Below, piece after piece: positions 23,642 through 35,105 of a DNA stretch of 64,000 bases. The notes below the pieces were generated by a model. That model made no database searches. It was given only the letters and a program-made list of their open reading frames with translations, and was not told where the DNA came from. The position numbers were made by a program, and so were the translations under genes. The DNA is from Cryoendolithus antarcticus (Eukaryota; Ascomycota; Dothideomycetes; Cladosporiales; Cladosporiaceae). The DNA is taken from the NCBI GenBank assembly GCA_002077065.1, contig NAJO01000058.1:124001-188000 (forward strand), written 5' to 3'. Numbering within the stretch: the stretch's first letter is position 1; every line of letters begins with the position of its first letter.

Positions 23642-25720
23642 ATGGCAGCGGCAGATCAACCTCCGCGAAGAAGTGGTATTCTTGACCTTCCATCGGAGCT
23701 GCATGAGCAAATCTGGACGTACGTTGACTGGGACAGCGCAAAGCTGCTCCTGCCTGACAGGCCCGATATCTTTGCCATCAGTCTGACCTGCTCGACTCTT
23801 CGCAAAGCGGTGCTTCCACTTCTGTTTCGACATGTTGTGTTACGACTCAGATGGTACGTTGTCATATCTACCTATTCCAGCTGCGTTGTTCACACCACGA
23901 CCTGAGGCATTCCAAATCACTCACTTACGCATCATAGGGCACAAGGAGCACTGTATGAGCCGACGCTCCTGAAGCTGCGACGGAATCACCCGGATCTTGC
24001 ACAGTATGTGCGCACGGTACAGATTCGAGCTGAGTATGGTCAAGTGGACCTGCCTATAAACTGGTCTTTCGCCGAGTATGACAAGGTGGCCCACACCCGG
24101 GAGAAGTGGAGCAAGTATGAGAAGCGCTGTGTGCGCATCTCCGAGAGCCCGGCCTTGGTGCTGGGCGAGACGGTAGAGCAGTGGCTTGATCCCGCGAAAG
24201 TCGGTAATGTCCTGCCCCATCACGTCTCGCGCGTGCACGACTTGGTGCACGCTCTCATTGAGCCACTTGACAAGAAGCACAAAGATGTAGCGTGGCTGTC
24301 AGCAGCTCAAGCCGGAAGACGAAGGTACGTAGCCATGCTGCAGTTCAATGCAGATCGTCACACAGCATTCCCCGGACGCTATGCACCTTCAACGGCACTG
24401 ACAACTCTGTGTGAATAGGAAAAATCTTGATAGTCAGCGTGCCCGAATGGAAGAAGCCCTAGAGAAAGCCACTGGGGCCGCCGAACGCACACGTTTGGCC
24501 AAGGAACGGAATGATCCCTTCGGCGGCGTGGTAGTATCCCCAGACGATGATCAAGGACAGGACGGGCACCCGCCACCCTTCAACGACCATCGCATGGTTC
24601 AAGACACCCCTCGCGCCAAGCTCAAACTGGAGGCGTTGGCATTAGCTGTTTCCTGCATCTCTGGCAGCGTGAGCAACATCATTATCAACGCATGTCCTGT
24701 TCCCGCGCAACGGCATTACGGCTCTCAGCATAGCTTTATACTAGCCACTGCTGCTGCCGCGGTGACCATGCTCGGCCCATCCCTGACTTCTTTATCGGTG
24801 GCCACGCCGGAAGTGTTCGGCCATACGAGGGTGTATACGCCGCCGAAGCTCAAGGACTACCCTGATTCAGTTCACTTTCCCAAGGAAGTCATTGAACAGC
24901 TCAAAGGTGAGTTATTATCTGGTGCTGGCTCACACGCTGATTCACAGCGGACGATCGGGGCAGGCCCTTTTCAACGTGAACAAGCTGATACTGATGCACA
25001 GGTCTGCAAACGTTTCGTCTGATCGGCCACGCCAATAGCGTCATGTCTGAGACCAAGTTCACCTGCTGGCTGCCATCTTTGTCTGGTCTGATGTCAAATG
25101 GAACACTGCGCTCTGTCGAGTTATGGGACACGAAGTTCATCGATGATCACTTATACGACTGGCTTTCCAGCATACGACCTGGGCCTGGCCGACTGGTACT
25201 ACACGATGTGATCATACAGAAAGACCGTAGACCCGGTATGCGGATCCCAGCTGACGACTCGGAGCCAATCAACAGGCACAATGCATATCTGGCATTCGCA
25301 CTTGGTGAGTACTCCGGTGTCATGCCTACCTTTGCGACATGCTGTCACTTGCTGGACTCTTAACTGGGCTCACGCTACAGTTACTGCACTTGCTATGCAC
25401 TGTAGACCTTACTAACGATCGATGCAGGTCTCCGCACCGCTCTCCCTTCAGCCATCCTGATTCTCTCCAACGTGACTGGCGCAGCCTGGGACAACACCAT
25501 TCCTGTAGCAGGTGAGCGCTTCGTCTCAGTCGAGGTCTGCAACGTCACTGGCGAATTTAGCAACGAGCGGCAGTATCGGCTGCTCCAGGACTTCAAGAGC
25601 TTTGTGCCGCAATGGCGTTCCGAAGAGCAGCGTGAGGAGAATACCGACGCTGACGCGAAGCAATTTGGCAAGCTGATCGATGCTGCTATGGCTTCGAGGT
25701 CATTCCGACAATGGAGCTGA
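23642..25720 (+). CDS. F-box-like protein
   Basis: Predicted 560-residue protein from five exons: 23642-23853, 23938-24324, 24419-24906, 25002-25304 and 25428-25720. All junctions keep phase; the last intron has a textbook C-T-T-A-C-T-A-A-C branch site. The N-terminus contains G-I-L-D-L-P-S-E-L-H-E-Q-I-W and then S-L-T-C-S-T-L-R-K-A-V-L-P-L-L-F-R-H, an F-box-like pattern that in other proteins binds Skp1 in SCF ubiquitin ligases. The rest resembles the leucine-poor substrate part of many lineage-specific fungal F-box proteins, with a charged segment after residue 200. The substrate is unknown. It ends shortly before another F-box/2EXR-like gene on the same strand, but the two share no obvious sequence. 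Confidence 0.8.
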
Positions 25721-26059
25721 GGCATGCCCGCTCGCGTGAGAGAGGTGTGTCGTAAAAGAAGAAAGCGTAGCATCATCGGCGTGGGTAAGCATTATTGCAT
25801 CCATCATCTCCTTCACATGAACCAGTGTTGCGCTGTAGCGGTCACTTGCCACATCTTGTACATGGGTCGCACTTTCCCAATCTGGCGTTCACTTCACTCT
25901 TGCCACCGAGATCGCCGCCCGCCAAGAGTGGCGGACGACAAGCCCCGCGCAGACAAACAGCCGACAACAATACACCAATCCACGCCGGTAGGGTCCATCA
26001 CATTGTTCCATCGACATTACTCCACTAAGCATCAATCCATCCACCCCGTCACCATCAAC
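25721..26059. other. Short intergenic promoter region
   Basis: About 340 bp between two plus-strand genes. The second half is C/A-rich (CACC, CATCAA runs), as in ascomycete 5' leaders, and leads to the ATG at 26060. Confidence 0.45.
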
Positions 26060-27627
26060 ATGGTCTCCAAGAAGCTGCGTGCTAGGACTGCAAACGCCGC
26101 CAGACATGCGCCCATTCCCACCGGACCACCTCCTCCAGCTCCAATGAAGCGCTCTCAAGGCGCTTCTAGTAGCTCTCTGAGTAGCCTAGACAGCTCACTC
26201 AGCGATCTCGACAACAAAACCATGCGCGAGATCGCGGCCGCTCATCCAGCACCAGTGAACACACCAGCATCGGCGGCAAGTCAGCAGATGCCGCTTCCTC
26301 AGCAACGCGTGGCCACCGGGACGCGTCTTGCACCACGCTTGGCGCCCATAGAGGTTCCCACTACCACACCTACGAATGCACCGCCAATGCATCCCGCCGC
26401 CATGGCCAAGGGCGAGAAGTTGCTGCAGAAGTACGACGGCGATGTGACCAGGGGCAAGTGGAATGCAAACAAGCAGTCCCCACTCATCAAGCTCCCTCGC
26501 TCGGTCGGTCACATCAACTTTCAATGCGCATGGAGACATCACTGACGTACATACAGACCCGCAACCGCATCTACGCCTGCCTCCTCGTCAATCGTGCCCC
26601 CGGAATCGCGATCAAGACCTACAAGGCCTACAAAGGTCTCCCGCCTCAACAACTCCGCGACCGCACAGTGCAAGTCCAATTGGATATGCTACTAGACCAG
26701 GCTGCCATCAACCCCGATGATCCCCACGGTTGCCCTATGATCGCCCGCAACATGGGTCTGCTCTTGTCCTGCAAGCAACTCCACACCGAAGCCAATGCCT
26801 TCCTCTACAGCCACAACGTCTTCACCATCCGCGCTCGTGAGGACAGAGAGCAATGCTTTTGGCACTGCCATCCCAATGACGCACGCTGCGACGCCTATCG
26901 GCCTTGCCTGGTCCATGTCAGGAATCTGAGGCAGATCAAGCACCTCTATATCATAGCCTACAATCCTCACGACTTCAGCGACAGAGCGCACGATCTCGCT
27001 GCGCGTAATCTCGCGATGAATCTTCGGCTTGTGTCGCGCTGCTTCCGCGTGTTGGGAGTGAAAATGAAGACGCTCAAATTGAGGTATATGTCTCGCCTTG
27101 AAGGGCAGACAGATGTAGTGAGGACGATGATGGACTCTTATCCAAAGCTTGGCAAGAAGCCTAAGAACTGGATACTAAGGAGTCAGGGTGGTGGGAGGGG
27201 CTACATGATCAAGCAAGGCGGGTCGCCGACGGAGATCTTCAAGAACGTAGGAGTGCTGGATGCTCTGCGCTTGATGAGGGGATGCGCGGAGCAGGTCATC
27301 ATTCGCGGTGATCTGCCTACAGCTTACCTGAACGAGATTCAGGACATGCTCACGCTGGGTGAGGGGATGAAGGTGGAGAATGAGGAGGTCGCAATAGTGC
27401 AAGAGGAAGAAGCAGACGGCGACGATGAGTACGACCACTCGCAAGAAGATGAGAAGCCTACCTTTTGGCAGAGCATGGAGCAGCAGCATCAGGATGATCC
27501 CGTTGCGATGGAGCTGTGTGATCAGATGAAGGGCAGGCCGATCTACTCGGCGGCTGTGTTGAAGGAGATATTCGGACCGCATAAGGCTCTGCTGGAGAAG
27601 CGACTGGGGCGTTGGCGCCCGTCTTGA
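26060..27627 (+). CDS. F-box/2EXR-like hypothetical protein
   Basis: Predicted 504-residue protein from exons 26060-26503 and 26557-27627. The 53-bp intron has a CACTGAC branch site and an ATACAG acceptor and joins K-L-P-R-S to T-R-N-R-I-Y-A-C-L-L in phase. The first 148 residues are Ser/Pro/Ala-rich and disordered, followed by R-N-R-I-Y and then G-L-L-L-S-C-K-Q-L-H-T-E-A-N-A-F-L-Y-S-H-N-V-F at about residues 215-240. The R-N-x-I-Y ... L-L-x-x-C-K-Q-x-H-x-E-A ... L-Y-x-x-N-x-F pattern is common in large ascomycete families annotated as F-box or 2EXR. A Glu/Asp-rich segment lies near residue 435. Function is unknown; the start was chosen for the A at -3 and the start of consistent composition. 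Confidence 0.75.
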
Positions 27628-28950
27628 GTGGAGTGAGGTTTTGGAAGCTTTTGTGGACAGTAGTCAGAGCCACTGAGTGTTATGTCGAGCTTCATTGTGT
27701 TTTGGAGCTTTCGCGGGAACTGCTGTATGGTTAGTTGGCGAGGGCTGTCTATCCAAACAGCAGAGGAGCTTGAATTGCATTGCCTCGGTCATGGACATCG
27801 CCAAATTGGAGTTGGTGTTTGGGTTCGAGCACTGGATTGAGGATTTGCGCAAAGCCGCTTTTCTAGGTCTTCGAGTTTGCCATGTGCAGCAACGGCCCTG
27901 GGTCGGATTTTGACACAGCAGGAGATCGGAATGCCAACGGCGTTTGGATAGAGTGTACTCTACTTGGTGATGGATTTGAGAACGAAGCATTTACATACTG
28001 CGACAGCGTGCCTCTCAACGGTGCCACGCTTATCGTGCCATCGCTGTCTGACTGTACAGGCATGATCTCGAGCCACCTATTCTATTCTCGTGAGTCAGTG
28101 CTGTTATTCCCACTGGTATCCTTACTCGTGTCAGAAGACGAGCAGACAGCTGGACTCCACAGGTGGTCCAGGCGAGTGTTGCCAAGGCAAGCCACCAGAA
28201 CAAGCCATTTTCCTTCCCCAGCATTTTGTGGGGAAGGAGCCGCTAAGAAATCTTGGACATTGGCCATCGCACTCTTCACACAACATCAGCAGCAGACATG
28301 ACCTCTGTTCGTATTTGGTCATATCAGAGTCAGCGGTGGTAGCGCAGTGACTGTGACGGTGGCCCAAGCCAATGGCCCTATCGATGTCCAGGACTGGTAT
28401 CGACTTGATGCACTCAAGAACAGACAAAGCACCCCCACAGCTGCCGACCCGAAGCCACCAGTCTCATCACGCGTCTGAACCGCATCTACGAAACCCTAGG
28501 ACCAGGCTTTCGCAACGCGCCAATCGCAAGCCAGCCGAGACGACAGCTCACGCATCCAGAGCCCTGTCCTGCAACGCTACTGCCACTCGTGGAAGATAGC
28601 GCGCGTGGGATCGCGTGCAGCTGATCGACATCCCCGCATTTCGCCTCCTAGAGTTTCTGCCACGAGAGCAGACGATACCCGGAAACCTCTGCGGGCGCTG
28701 CAGATGGCGAACTTTAAGCCCGGACGGCCAAGCCAATGTGGAAAAGACTCCGGGCTATGTATCTTTCGTTAGGGCGCGAGTAAGAGCTTTGTGTTGACTC
28801 GCATACCCGAGGGTATCGGTGTTGGGTGTACTTGAAGATAGGTGAAGGTGCTCTTTCCCTGGCATTGAGTTTTGGATCGTTCTTTCCTTCTCCCTCGTGT
28901 ACAATCGTTCCCTTTCAATCGACTGAGCGTGCTGCTCAATCACCGCAATC
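27628..28950. other. Intergenic region with a weak gene candidate
   Basis: No secure gene. A plus-strand frame starting at 27882 (M-C-S-N-G-P-G-S-D-F-D) reads well for about 70 residues, with several Cys, up to a GTGAGT at 28090. Further plus-strand pieces near 28130-28300 and 28350-28475 (V-A-Q-A-N-G-P-I-D-V-Q-D-W-Y) also look protein-like. I could not join them with confident splice sites, so this may be a small intron-rich gene, a relic, or chance. The last 150 bp form the MFS promoter and leader. Confidence 0.3.
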
Positions 28951-30946
28951 ATGACGGAACTCGTCGAACGGAGCGATAGCTCGCGTAAGTCATGCATCTA
29001 TCGTCTCAATCATATTCAGATGCTGATAGATCGATAGAAGCATCAGATCGCTCACCCGCGCGTGAGAAGACCACGATGTCGCATATCGAGCAGGTACATA
29101 CCAATGAGCGTGTGCCCGGACACCCAAATTACTACGAGAAGAATGGCGTGCGAACATACGGCGACGGCATGGACCACGATGCGGAACCCAAGATGTCGTT
29201 TCAGCGTATGATGAGTCTGATTGCCATGGCATTTCGTACGTGTTGCTCTTCACATTCCTCCGTTGAATGAGTACTAACCTGCGCCACTATAGTGTGGACT
29301 GGCTCCCAAATTCCCGTCTACCTGTTCGGCGGTGTACCACCCATCATCTACGCAGATATCGGAGGCGTCGACCGCTGGATCTGGTTCGTCCTGGCCAATC
29401 TTCTATCCCTCGCCGCAGTCTGCCCATTCGTAGGCTCGATCTCGGATCTGATCGGACGCCGCTACGTCGCTCTCATTGGCGCATCCTTCATCGTTGTGGG
29501 TATGATCATCTGCAGTACAGCACACTCCATGAACATCTTCATCTGCGGCATGGTCTTCGCCGGTGTCGGAGCTGGCATCAACGAACTTACTGCCCTGGCT
29601 GCGACCTCTGAGCTCGCACCGACTAGCCAGCGTGGTAAGTACGTTTCGGTCTTGATCTTTACGATCGTGCCGTTCTGCCCTAGTGTACTGTGGGCGCAAC
29701 TCATTGCTGCACATGGCTCTTGGCGATATATCGGACTGCTCTGTGGTGTCTGGGCTGGCATCGGTCTTGTCATGACGGCAGTGTTCTACTTCCCGCCACC
29801 TCGCGTGAACAGCTCTGGCCTGAGCCGCAACGAGATTCTGGCACAAATCGACTACGTTGGCGGCTTTCTGTCCATCGCCGGCATGCTCCTGTTCATGATG
29901 GGCATGCAATGGGGAGGCTACCAATACCCATGGACATCTGTCCACACTCTGGTCCCATTGATCCTAGGCATCGTCATGCTTATCGGCTTCTTCGTTTGGG
30001 AGGCATATGGCGCAAAGTACCCTATGTTCCCCAAGCGTCTTCGCCAGGATCCTCGCGTGCTGGCCCTTACCTTGGTCATCACCTTCATCTCCGGCGCTAA
30101 CTTCTTCTCGATCCTCATGTTCTGGCCTACCCAAGCCTTCAACGTGTACGGCCATGATCCCGTCGGCGTCGGTATCCGTGGTATCCCCGTTGGTTTCTCT
30201 ATCTTGACCGGTGCCTGTCTCGTGCTCTATCTCATCTCCGCCCTGAAGGGTCAGATTCGCCTGTTGCTGGTGGTCTCGTCGATCCTCATGACAGCTGGCT
30301 GCGGTGCATTGGCATACGCTGAGCAGGACAATCTCCACAAGCTTTGGGGCATACTCATCTTGGCCGGACTTGGTATTGGTGGCATTGTCGTGCCTGCTTC
30401 GATCATCAGTGAGCTCGTCCTTTCGTCTGTCTCATTCAGCGCATACTGACCGCGATGCAGCAACCATCATCTGCCCTGACGACCTCATCGCCACGGTCAC
30501 AGCTCTCACCCTCGCCATCCGTGTCATTGGTGGCTCGATCGGCTACACCGTCTAGTACGTCCCCGCCTACTACCTTTCATGAGGACGACTATGCTAACAA
30601 GTCTACCAGCTACAATGTCTTCGTCAACAAATTCATCCCGGCCGCGACCTACCATATCGGTGGCTTCATGGCGCTAAAGCTAAACATCACCTCCGTCGAG
30701 ATCATCACCGACGCCATCAAACTCACTGGCGCCTCCCTGCTGGGCCCTATCGCTGAGCTGCCTGGCGTCACGGGCGTCCCGGGCGCGTACGAGGGTATCG
30801 TGCTAGCAGGTCAGCTGGCGTACGCAGAGGCGTACAAGTACGTGTACTATACTAGCATTGCGTTTGGGAGTGTGAGCATTGTGGCAGCGTGCTTCATGGG
30901 TGATATTGGGAAGTATATGGATGATCATGTTGCTGTGGTTATGTGA
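28951..30946 (+). CDS. MFS transporter, TRI12/siderophore-pump type
   Basis: Predicted 592-residue major facilitator of the fungal 14-helix TRI12-like group, which includes toxin efflux pumps and siderophore carriers in the plasma membrane. Exons are 28951-28984, 29038-29235, 29293-30408, 30461-30554 and 30610-30946; all four introns (52-57 bp) keep phase. Diagnostic stretches are G-G-V-D-R-W-I-W-F, the MFS loop D-L-I-G-R-R-Y, E-L-A-P-T-S-Q-R-G-K-Y-V and, across the third intron, T-T-I-I-C-P-D-D-L-I-A-T-V-T-A-L-T. The charged cytosolic N-terminus has about 90 residues before the first helix. The cargo cannot be told from sequence, and no toxin or siderophore biosynthesis gene lies next to it. 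Confidence 0.9.
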
Positions 30947-31388
30947 GGCATTGACATATGGACGGCGAAGGGCTAGGAAGCCGACAGGCATATATGTATG
31001 GTAGTGAAAGAGGGAATAGCAGCTCGTAGGCAGTGCATAGGATCGACACGAATGAAATGTAATTATGCACGCGCGGATTTGGCTGTATTTTCACGAACTC
31101 TTTTGAGATTATTGAGTGATGCACACGAAACTCTGGCACGCGAGTAAAAGGACAAGCGGAGGTCGCAACGAGAAGGATACTGGGTCTACCAATCCTCTAC
31201 TACAGCAATCACTGCAACCTACCACACGCCTCGTAACGCCATGCAGGTCAATTCTCTGTATCGCCCACACTCTCCGATACGTCTGCTCGGCAAGCTAATC
31301 CTGTCGTACTTGCTTCTTGGTTCATCCGCAGACATTACACTTCACTGGTCGACTCCTTGATCAGGCCCGCAGCTTCATCAGCACCCTC
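30947..31388. other. Convergent intergenic region
   Basis: 3' flanks of the MFS transporter and of MCM1. Only short unconvincing frames are seen. Confidence 0.5.
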
Positions 31389-32191
31389 CTAGCGGCCCTG
31401 TGGCATGCCTTGGCCGGGTGGCATCGGGTAGGCACCCTGCTGCGCAGCTTGCTGTTGTTGCAGATATGCCTGGTACTGCAAGGCTTGCTGCTGATCGGCA
31501 GTCATGTACTGCTGTGGGTTCTGGTTGCGTGGGAGAGTCTGTGCGATGTTGGCTGGCATCGGCACGGGTGCAGCGTGCTGCTCCTCTGGTGACTCGGGTT
31601 GATCACCATCGACGCCGTTGGAGTCTGCTGGCTCTGGTGCGTTGAGACAAGCCTGGTATGTGGTGTCAGTAGGCGGTATTTGAAGGAGTAAAATAGACAA
31701 GGCCACATACCTGAATCAAATTCTTGCCTTCAGGCTTGGTGACGAGTGGCTGGAGTTTCGGGGTCGTGAAGGTGTACACGAGACCAGTCTCCGACACAAC
31801 CAACAAGAGGACCTGTGTACCAGTAAGGACTGACAACTCATATGCCTATCACCGCGGTCAGTACATCGTTCGAACATCACACACATCACGCTCGGTCGCG
31901 TTCAGGTCTACGCGTCCCACGACGACAACAACGCACCTTCTTCATGATCCCCGCCTTCCTCTTGCTAAACGTGATATGCCGCCTCGACTTATCCTGAATA
32001 AACTTGATCTCAATCTTGCGTCTCTCCCTGCTCGGCCCATCCCCATCGTCGTCGTCGCCGTCATCGTCGGCAGCGGCGCTCTGACGCGGACGCTTGATGC
32101 CCCTGCTCTCAATGGCACCGTTGCCGTTGCCCAGGTCGTCGTGGGCGCCGGGGGAGTTGGTCTGGTCGTGGGCGGTGATGTCGGCGGCCAT
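31389..32191 (-). CDS. MCM1: MADS-box transcription factor, Mcm1/SRF type
   Basis: Predicted 217-residue nuclear transcription factor. Exons run 32191-31937, 31845-31711 and 31652-31389; the introns (91 and 58 bp) are phase 0. Exon 1 holds an acidic run (D-D-D-G-D-D-D-D-G) and most of the DNA-binding MADS box, R-R-K-I-E-I-K-F-I-Q-D-K-S-R-R-H-I-T-F-S-K-R-K-A-G-I (spanning about residues 57-82 with the text here abbreviated at the end). Exon 2 completes it with A-Y-E-L-S-V-L-T-G-T-Q-V-L-L-L-V and G-L-V-Y-T-F-T-T-P-K. The C-terminus is Gln-rich (A-D-Q-Q-Q-A-L-Q-Y-Q). Fungal Mcm1 proteins bind CC(A/T)6GG-type sites with partners such as Ste12 and alpha1 and control mating, cell cycle and development. 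Size and layout match the family. Confidence 0.93.
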
Positions 32192-34221
32192 GGTGCTTGA
32201 TGGGGTTAGGCGTGGTGACGCTTTGGGTAATTGTGGATGAGTTGCCTCTTAGAGCTGGTGAGATGCTTCGGGAGTTTCGGCGGGTAGGAGCGCGGCGGGT
32301 GCCAAGGCGGGCGGGGCCGTTCACGTAAGGTGCTGAGTCGAGACGAGAGAAGCGGGTGGATCAGAATGATTGTAGAAGCGAGGGTTGGGTGTGCAAGTGA
32401 TGGATGCGGTTAGGAAGAGCTGCGAGGGCTCAAAAGGGGGATGCCGCAGAGCACGAAGCAAGAGCGGGGAATTGGAAGGGGTGATCAGCTGCGGCTGAGC
32501 GCTACGAACGGGATGCCGTAGAGGGCGTGCTCCTGCAGCCAAGCGCCTTTCTAGATCGCAATTGGAGTCCGCCACACTTTGTACTACTTTTGCTACACGT
32601 GTATGTACGTATCGGGCGACGTGCAGTCGGATTTACGAGACCCTGTATTCGGTGGAATCTAAGCTTTGAGAACGGAAACATGTGTAATGTGCGAGAGCAG
32701 TTCGAGCGGACTTTTGTCGCCTCGATCCGTCTTCGAGATCCTGTCTGCGCACCTCCAAGCGAGTGACCAGAGAAGCGGACCGCGCAGCGACTCACCGTGA
32801 ACGAGATTGCCGCTATGCCGCGCAGGCAGAATAAGTACGTCTCTATGCTACCAGCGAGGATGTGATGCCCTCTGGTATCTCTCCCAGGCGGCGCTAACAG
32901 CGATCCATTGTGGCAGAGTAGTCTATAGTACCGTTGTTAACCGCTCGGAACTCTCGAGTGGTATGCTTCGTCTTTCGTTCGCGTGACACGGTGACACAGT
33001 CAAGTATGTAGCAGAACCTCGGATTTGATCCTACTTAACCTAGCTGTACCGAGTCGAACTGATGTTTTCCGAACTCACTTCAGCTCCAAACAGTGACACC
33101 CTTGAGCCTCGCTATATCAAACATTTCGCTCCACATCTTTGACCCTGGCCTATTCGCTTGCCGTAGGTGTACTTGTGAGTTATAATAGATGGGATCGCGC
33201 TGGGAATGAGTCGCTACCTGTTGGGCATACTAGCACCTCCTCCTACGCAGGATTACGAGACATTCAGCCTAATAGAGCGCCAGCTACCTAACCCCTTGCC
33301 GCTACCCAATCCAACTAACGACAAGCAGTCGCTAACCTCGTCTTGGCGTCAACTCAATCTACTTGTGTTCCACGAGCGCCTTCGTCTGCATCGTCGGCTT
33401 GGTCGAGAGTGTCGCAGTGGATGTTGAGTTGCTGAAGTCAGGTGCTGGTGCGTGAAGCGTTGGAGAAAGCACGAGCCAGGTTTGCTTGGGAGACTCGCTT
33501 GCAGAACCGGTACTGGCATTTGCTGATGCGTTGCGAGCGGTTTCTTGCCGGGCATATTGCGAGGAGCGAGTGTGGTCTTCGAGTCCGACCTCTCCATGAC
33601 GATCGAGTCGTGTTGAGCTTGATTGGAGTTCGCATCGGCCAGCGTAGGTCGTTCGTGCACTGGAGGCGCCATTGTATCGGCCTGCGGTTGAGTCTAGGGG
33701 TCTATTGGCAGGTGTGTGTAGTTTTGTATGTTTGATCGTGTTGGACTGTGTCGGAGTATTGGAGTGTTGGGGGAGTATAAATAGAGACCGGCACGAGAAC
33801 GCAGCTCGTGCTACATTCACTTGCGTGCGTCGAGTGTCCTCAAACATCCTCGATCACGTGGAAACAGAGCGCACTGACTCGAGGCAAGCAGCTGTCCTCA
33901 GCAGTGAATGCTGCTGACCACACCACTTGCACGAGCAAGTCCCTCACAGATCCTAATCGCATGCTGCTCGTGGATACCCGCTCGCCGGTGAAACGCCTCC
34001 GGAGGGATCCTGATGGCGGCTGGTGCGAGCGTGTAGCGAAGATTAAGCTCGAGCAGCTCGGCGTCGGCATGGCACTGCGAAGCTGCGAGGCGTTCATAGG
34101 AGAGCCCATACCGCCGCATCACAAGACTAAGCACCCCTGCGCGTGCAGGTAGTCATACCACGCCGCTGCTGGTAATGAGTAACTTGTGTGATTGAGCTCA
34201 CTCCACCCAGGCAGAGTAGAA
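32192..34221. other. Long intergenic region with one weak gene candidate
   Basis: About 2 kb between the divergently placed MCM1 promoter and the 3' end of HSK3. The MCM1-proximal 600 bp are G/C-rich with only shadow frames. The one candidate gene, near 33349-33672, is listed separately. From 33680 to 34220 I see nothing else convincing. Confidence 0.4.
33349..33672 (-). CDS. Possible small gene with TATA box, structure unresolved
   Basis: A minus-strand ATG at 33672 begins M-A-P-P-V-H-E-R-P-T-L-A-D-A-N-S-N-Q and stays open for 107 codons. About 100 bp upstream on the same strand is a clear TATA element (TATTTATA, near 33776) followed by a leader rich in C and A, as in well-expressed fungal genes. 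The 3' half reads better in another frame, ending T-K-P-T-M-Q-T-K-A-L-V-E-H-K before a stop near 33359. An intron or a frameshift may therefore join the two, but no clean GT-AG pair was found. No family is recognised. Confidence 0.33.
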   Translation of the reverse strand: MAPPVHERPTLADANSNQAQHDSIVMERSDSKTTLAPRNMPGKKPLATHQQMPVPVLQASLPSKPGSCFLQRFTHQHLTSATQHPLRHSRPSRRCRRRRSWNTSRLS

Positions 34222-34580
34222 TCAGTCCTTCTTTCCTCCCGCACTCTCGCTCGTGCCATTGCCTCCGCCTACGGTCTCCTCGCCAAGCACTTTCGACGAA
34301 GCCATGAACCTGCCACTGTGTCAGCTTGTACTCTGCGATGACCTTGCATTTGCTCGACTTGCATCCCACCCACGTATCCGCCCAATCCCCTCATACCTTC
34401 TGCCTGCACAGCAGTCATCCGCAGCAGGTTTTCCAAGTCACTCATGTTCGCTGTGAGCTGTGCAAGCTGCGCGTGGAGATGTGAGAGCTGGCGGGATCTC
34501 GAGGCGGTTGTAGGGAGGGTGGAGAGGCGGGAGGTGGAGTGTATGGAGGTCGTGCCTGGGGTACGAGGATGAGACGACAT
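34222..34580 (-). CDS. HSK3: DASH complex subunit Hsk3, with GC-AG intron
   Basis: Predicted 101-residue subunit of the DASH/Dam1 ring that couples kinetochores to spindle microtubules. Exon 1 (34363-34580) encodes S-R-Q-L-S-H-L-H-A-Q-L-A-Q-L and S-D-L-E-N-L-L-R-M-T-A-V-Q-A-E, the signature of the Hsk3 family, then G-L-G-G-Y-V-G-G. The expected C-terminal block F-M-A-S-S-K-V-L-G-E-E-T lies in exon 2 (34222-34309). No GT donor connects the two in phase, but a GCAAGT donor at 34362 does, giving a 53-bp GC-AG intron with a GCTGAC branch site. The exact restoration of the family sequence makes this the likely structure. The start at 34580 follows the start of conserved composition. Confidence 0.88.
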
Positions 34581-34781
34581 CGTGGTCAACCGTGTAGTAG
34601 CTTAGCCTGAGTTCTTGTGCATGGAGAGGGTAGGAGCGCAGTCCATGTGCTCTGAGAGACGCGATGTTGGACGCGTGCCTGAAACGGAAAGTCCGGGCGG
34701 TGTGCACTGAATACTTGCACTCGAAACAGGTAGGTCGGAACAACTATATACGATCTCTCACATCACATCGATAGGCATGCA
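34581..34781. promoter_or_regulatory. Divergent promoter of HSK3 and a small membrane protein
   Basis: Only 201 bp separate the two start codons, so both transcripts must begin within this stretch. A TATA-like ACTATATACG lies at about 34743-34752 towards the plus-strand gene. No further element was recognised. Confidence 0.6.
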
Positions 34782-35105
34782 ATGTCAACCCCGACAGCAC
34801 TGACGATCCGTCGATACGTCCTCACCGGCTCCGTCGCAGCGATCACGGCTACGGGAGTGTGGTATGGCGCCGGCTTGAAGACACGACAGGAGCGGAAGCA
34901 GGTACAGAGAGCATGAAACGTGGTTTCAACCACTGCTAACAATACGGCACAGGTAATTGCAGCAGTCGTTGAGGCACCACTGGCCGAGCAACTCGAACAG
35001 ATGGCGCTCTATCGCGCGTCGCTTGTTCGACAGAGAGACGGGCTGCAAACGAAGATCGATCAATTGACCGGAAAGGCTGAGCCACCGAAGCATCGTGGTC
35101 GATGA
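34782..35105 (+). CDS. Small single-pass membrane protein, unknown function
   Basis: A 90-residue protein from exons 34782-34901 and 34953-35105; the 51-bp intron has a CTGCTAAC branch site and is phase 0. The N-terminus is R-R-Y-V-L-T-G-S-V-A-A-I-T-A-T-G-V-W-Y-G-A-G-L, one hydrophobic helix after Arg residues, followed by a Lys/Arg/Gln-rich segment and a short coiled coil (L-Y-R-A-S-L-V-R-Q-R-D-G-L-Q-T-K-I). Short fungal proteins of this plan are common, and an N-terminal signal-anchor in mitochondria or ER is plausible. No function is known to me. Confidence 0.7.

Noticed and set aside
28951..35105. Secondary-metabolite cluster around the MFS pump
   Set aside because: No synthase, P450, oxidoreductase or cluster regulator nearby; neighbours are MCM1, HSK3 and F-box-like genes.
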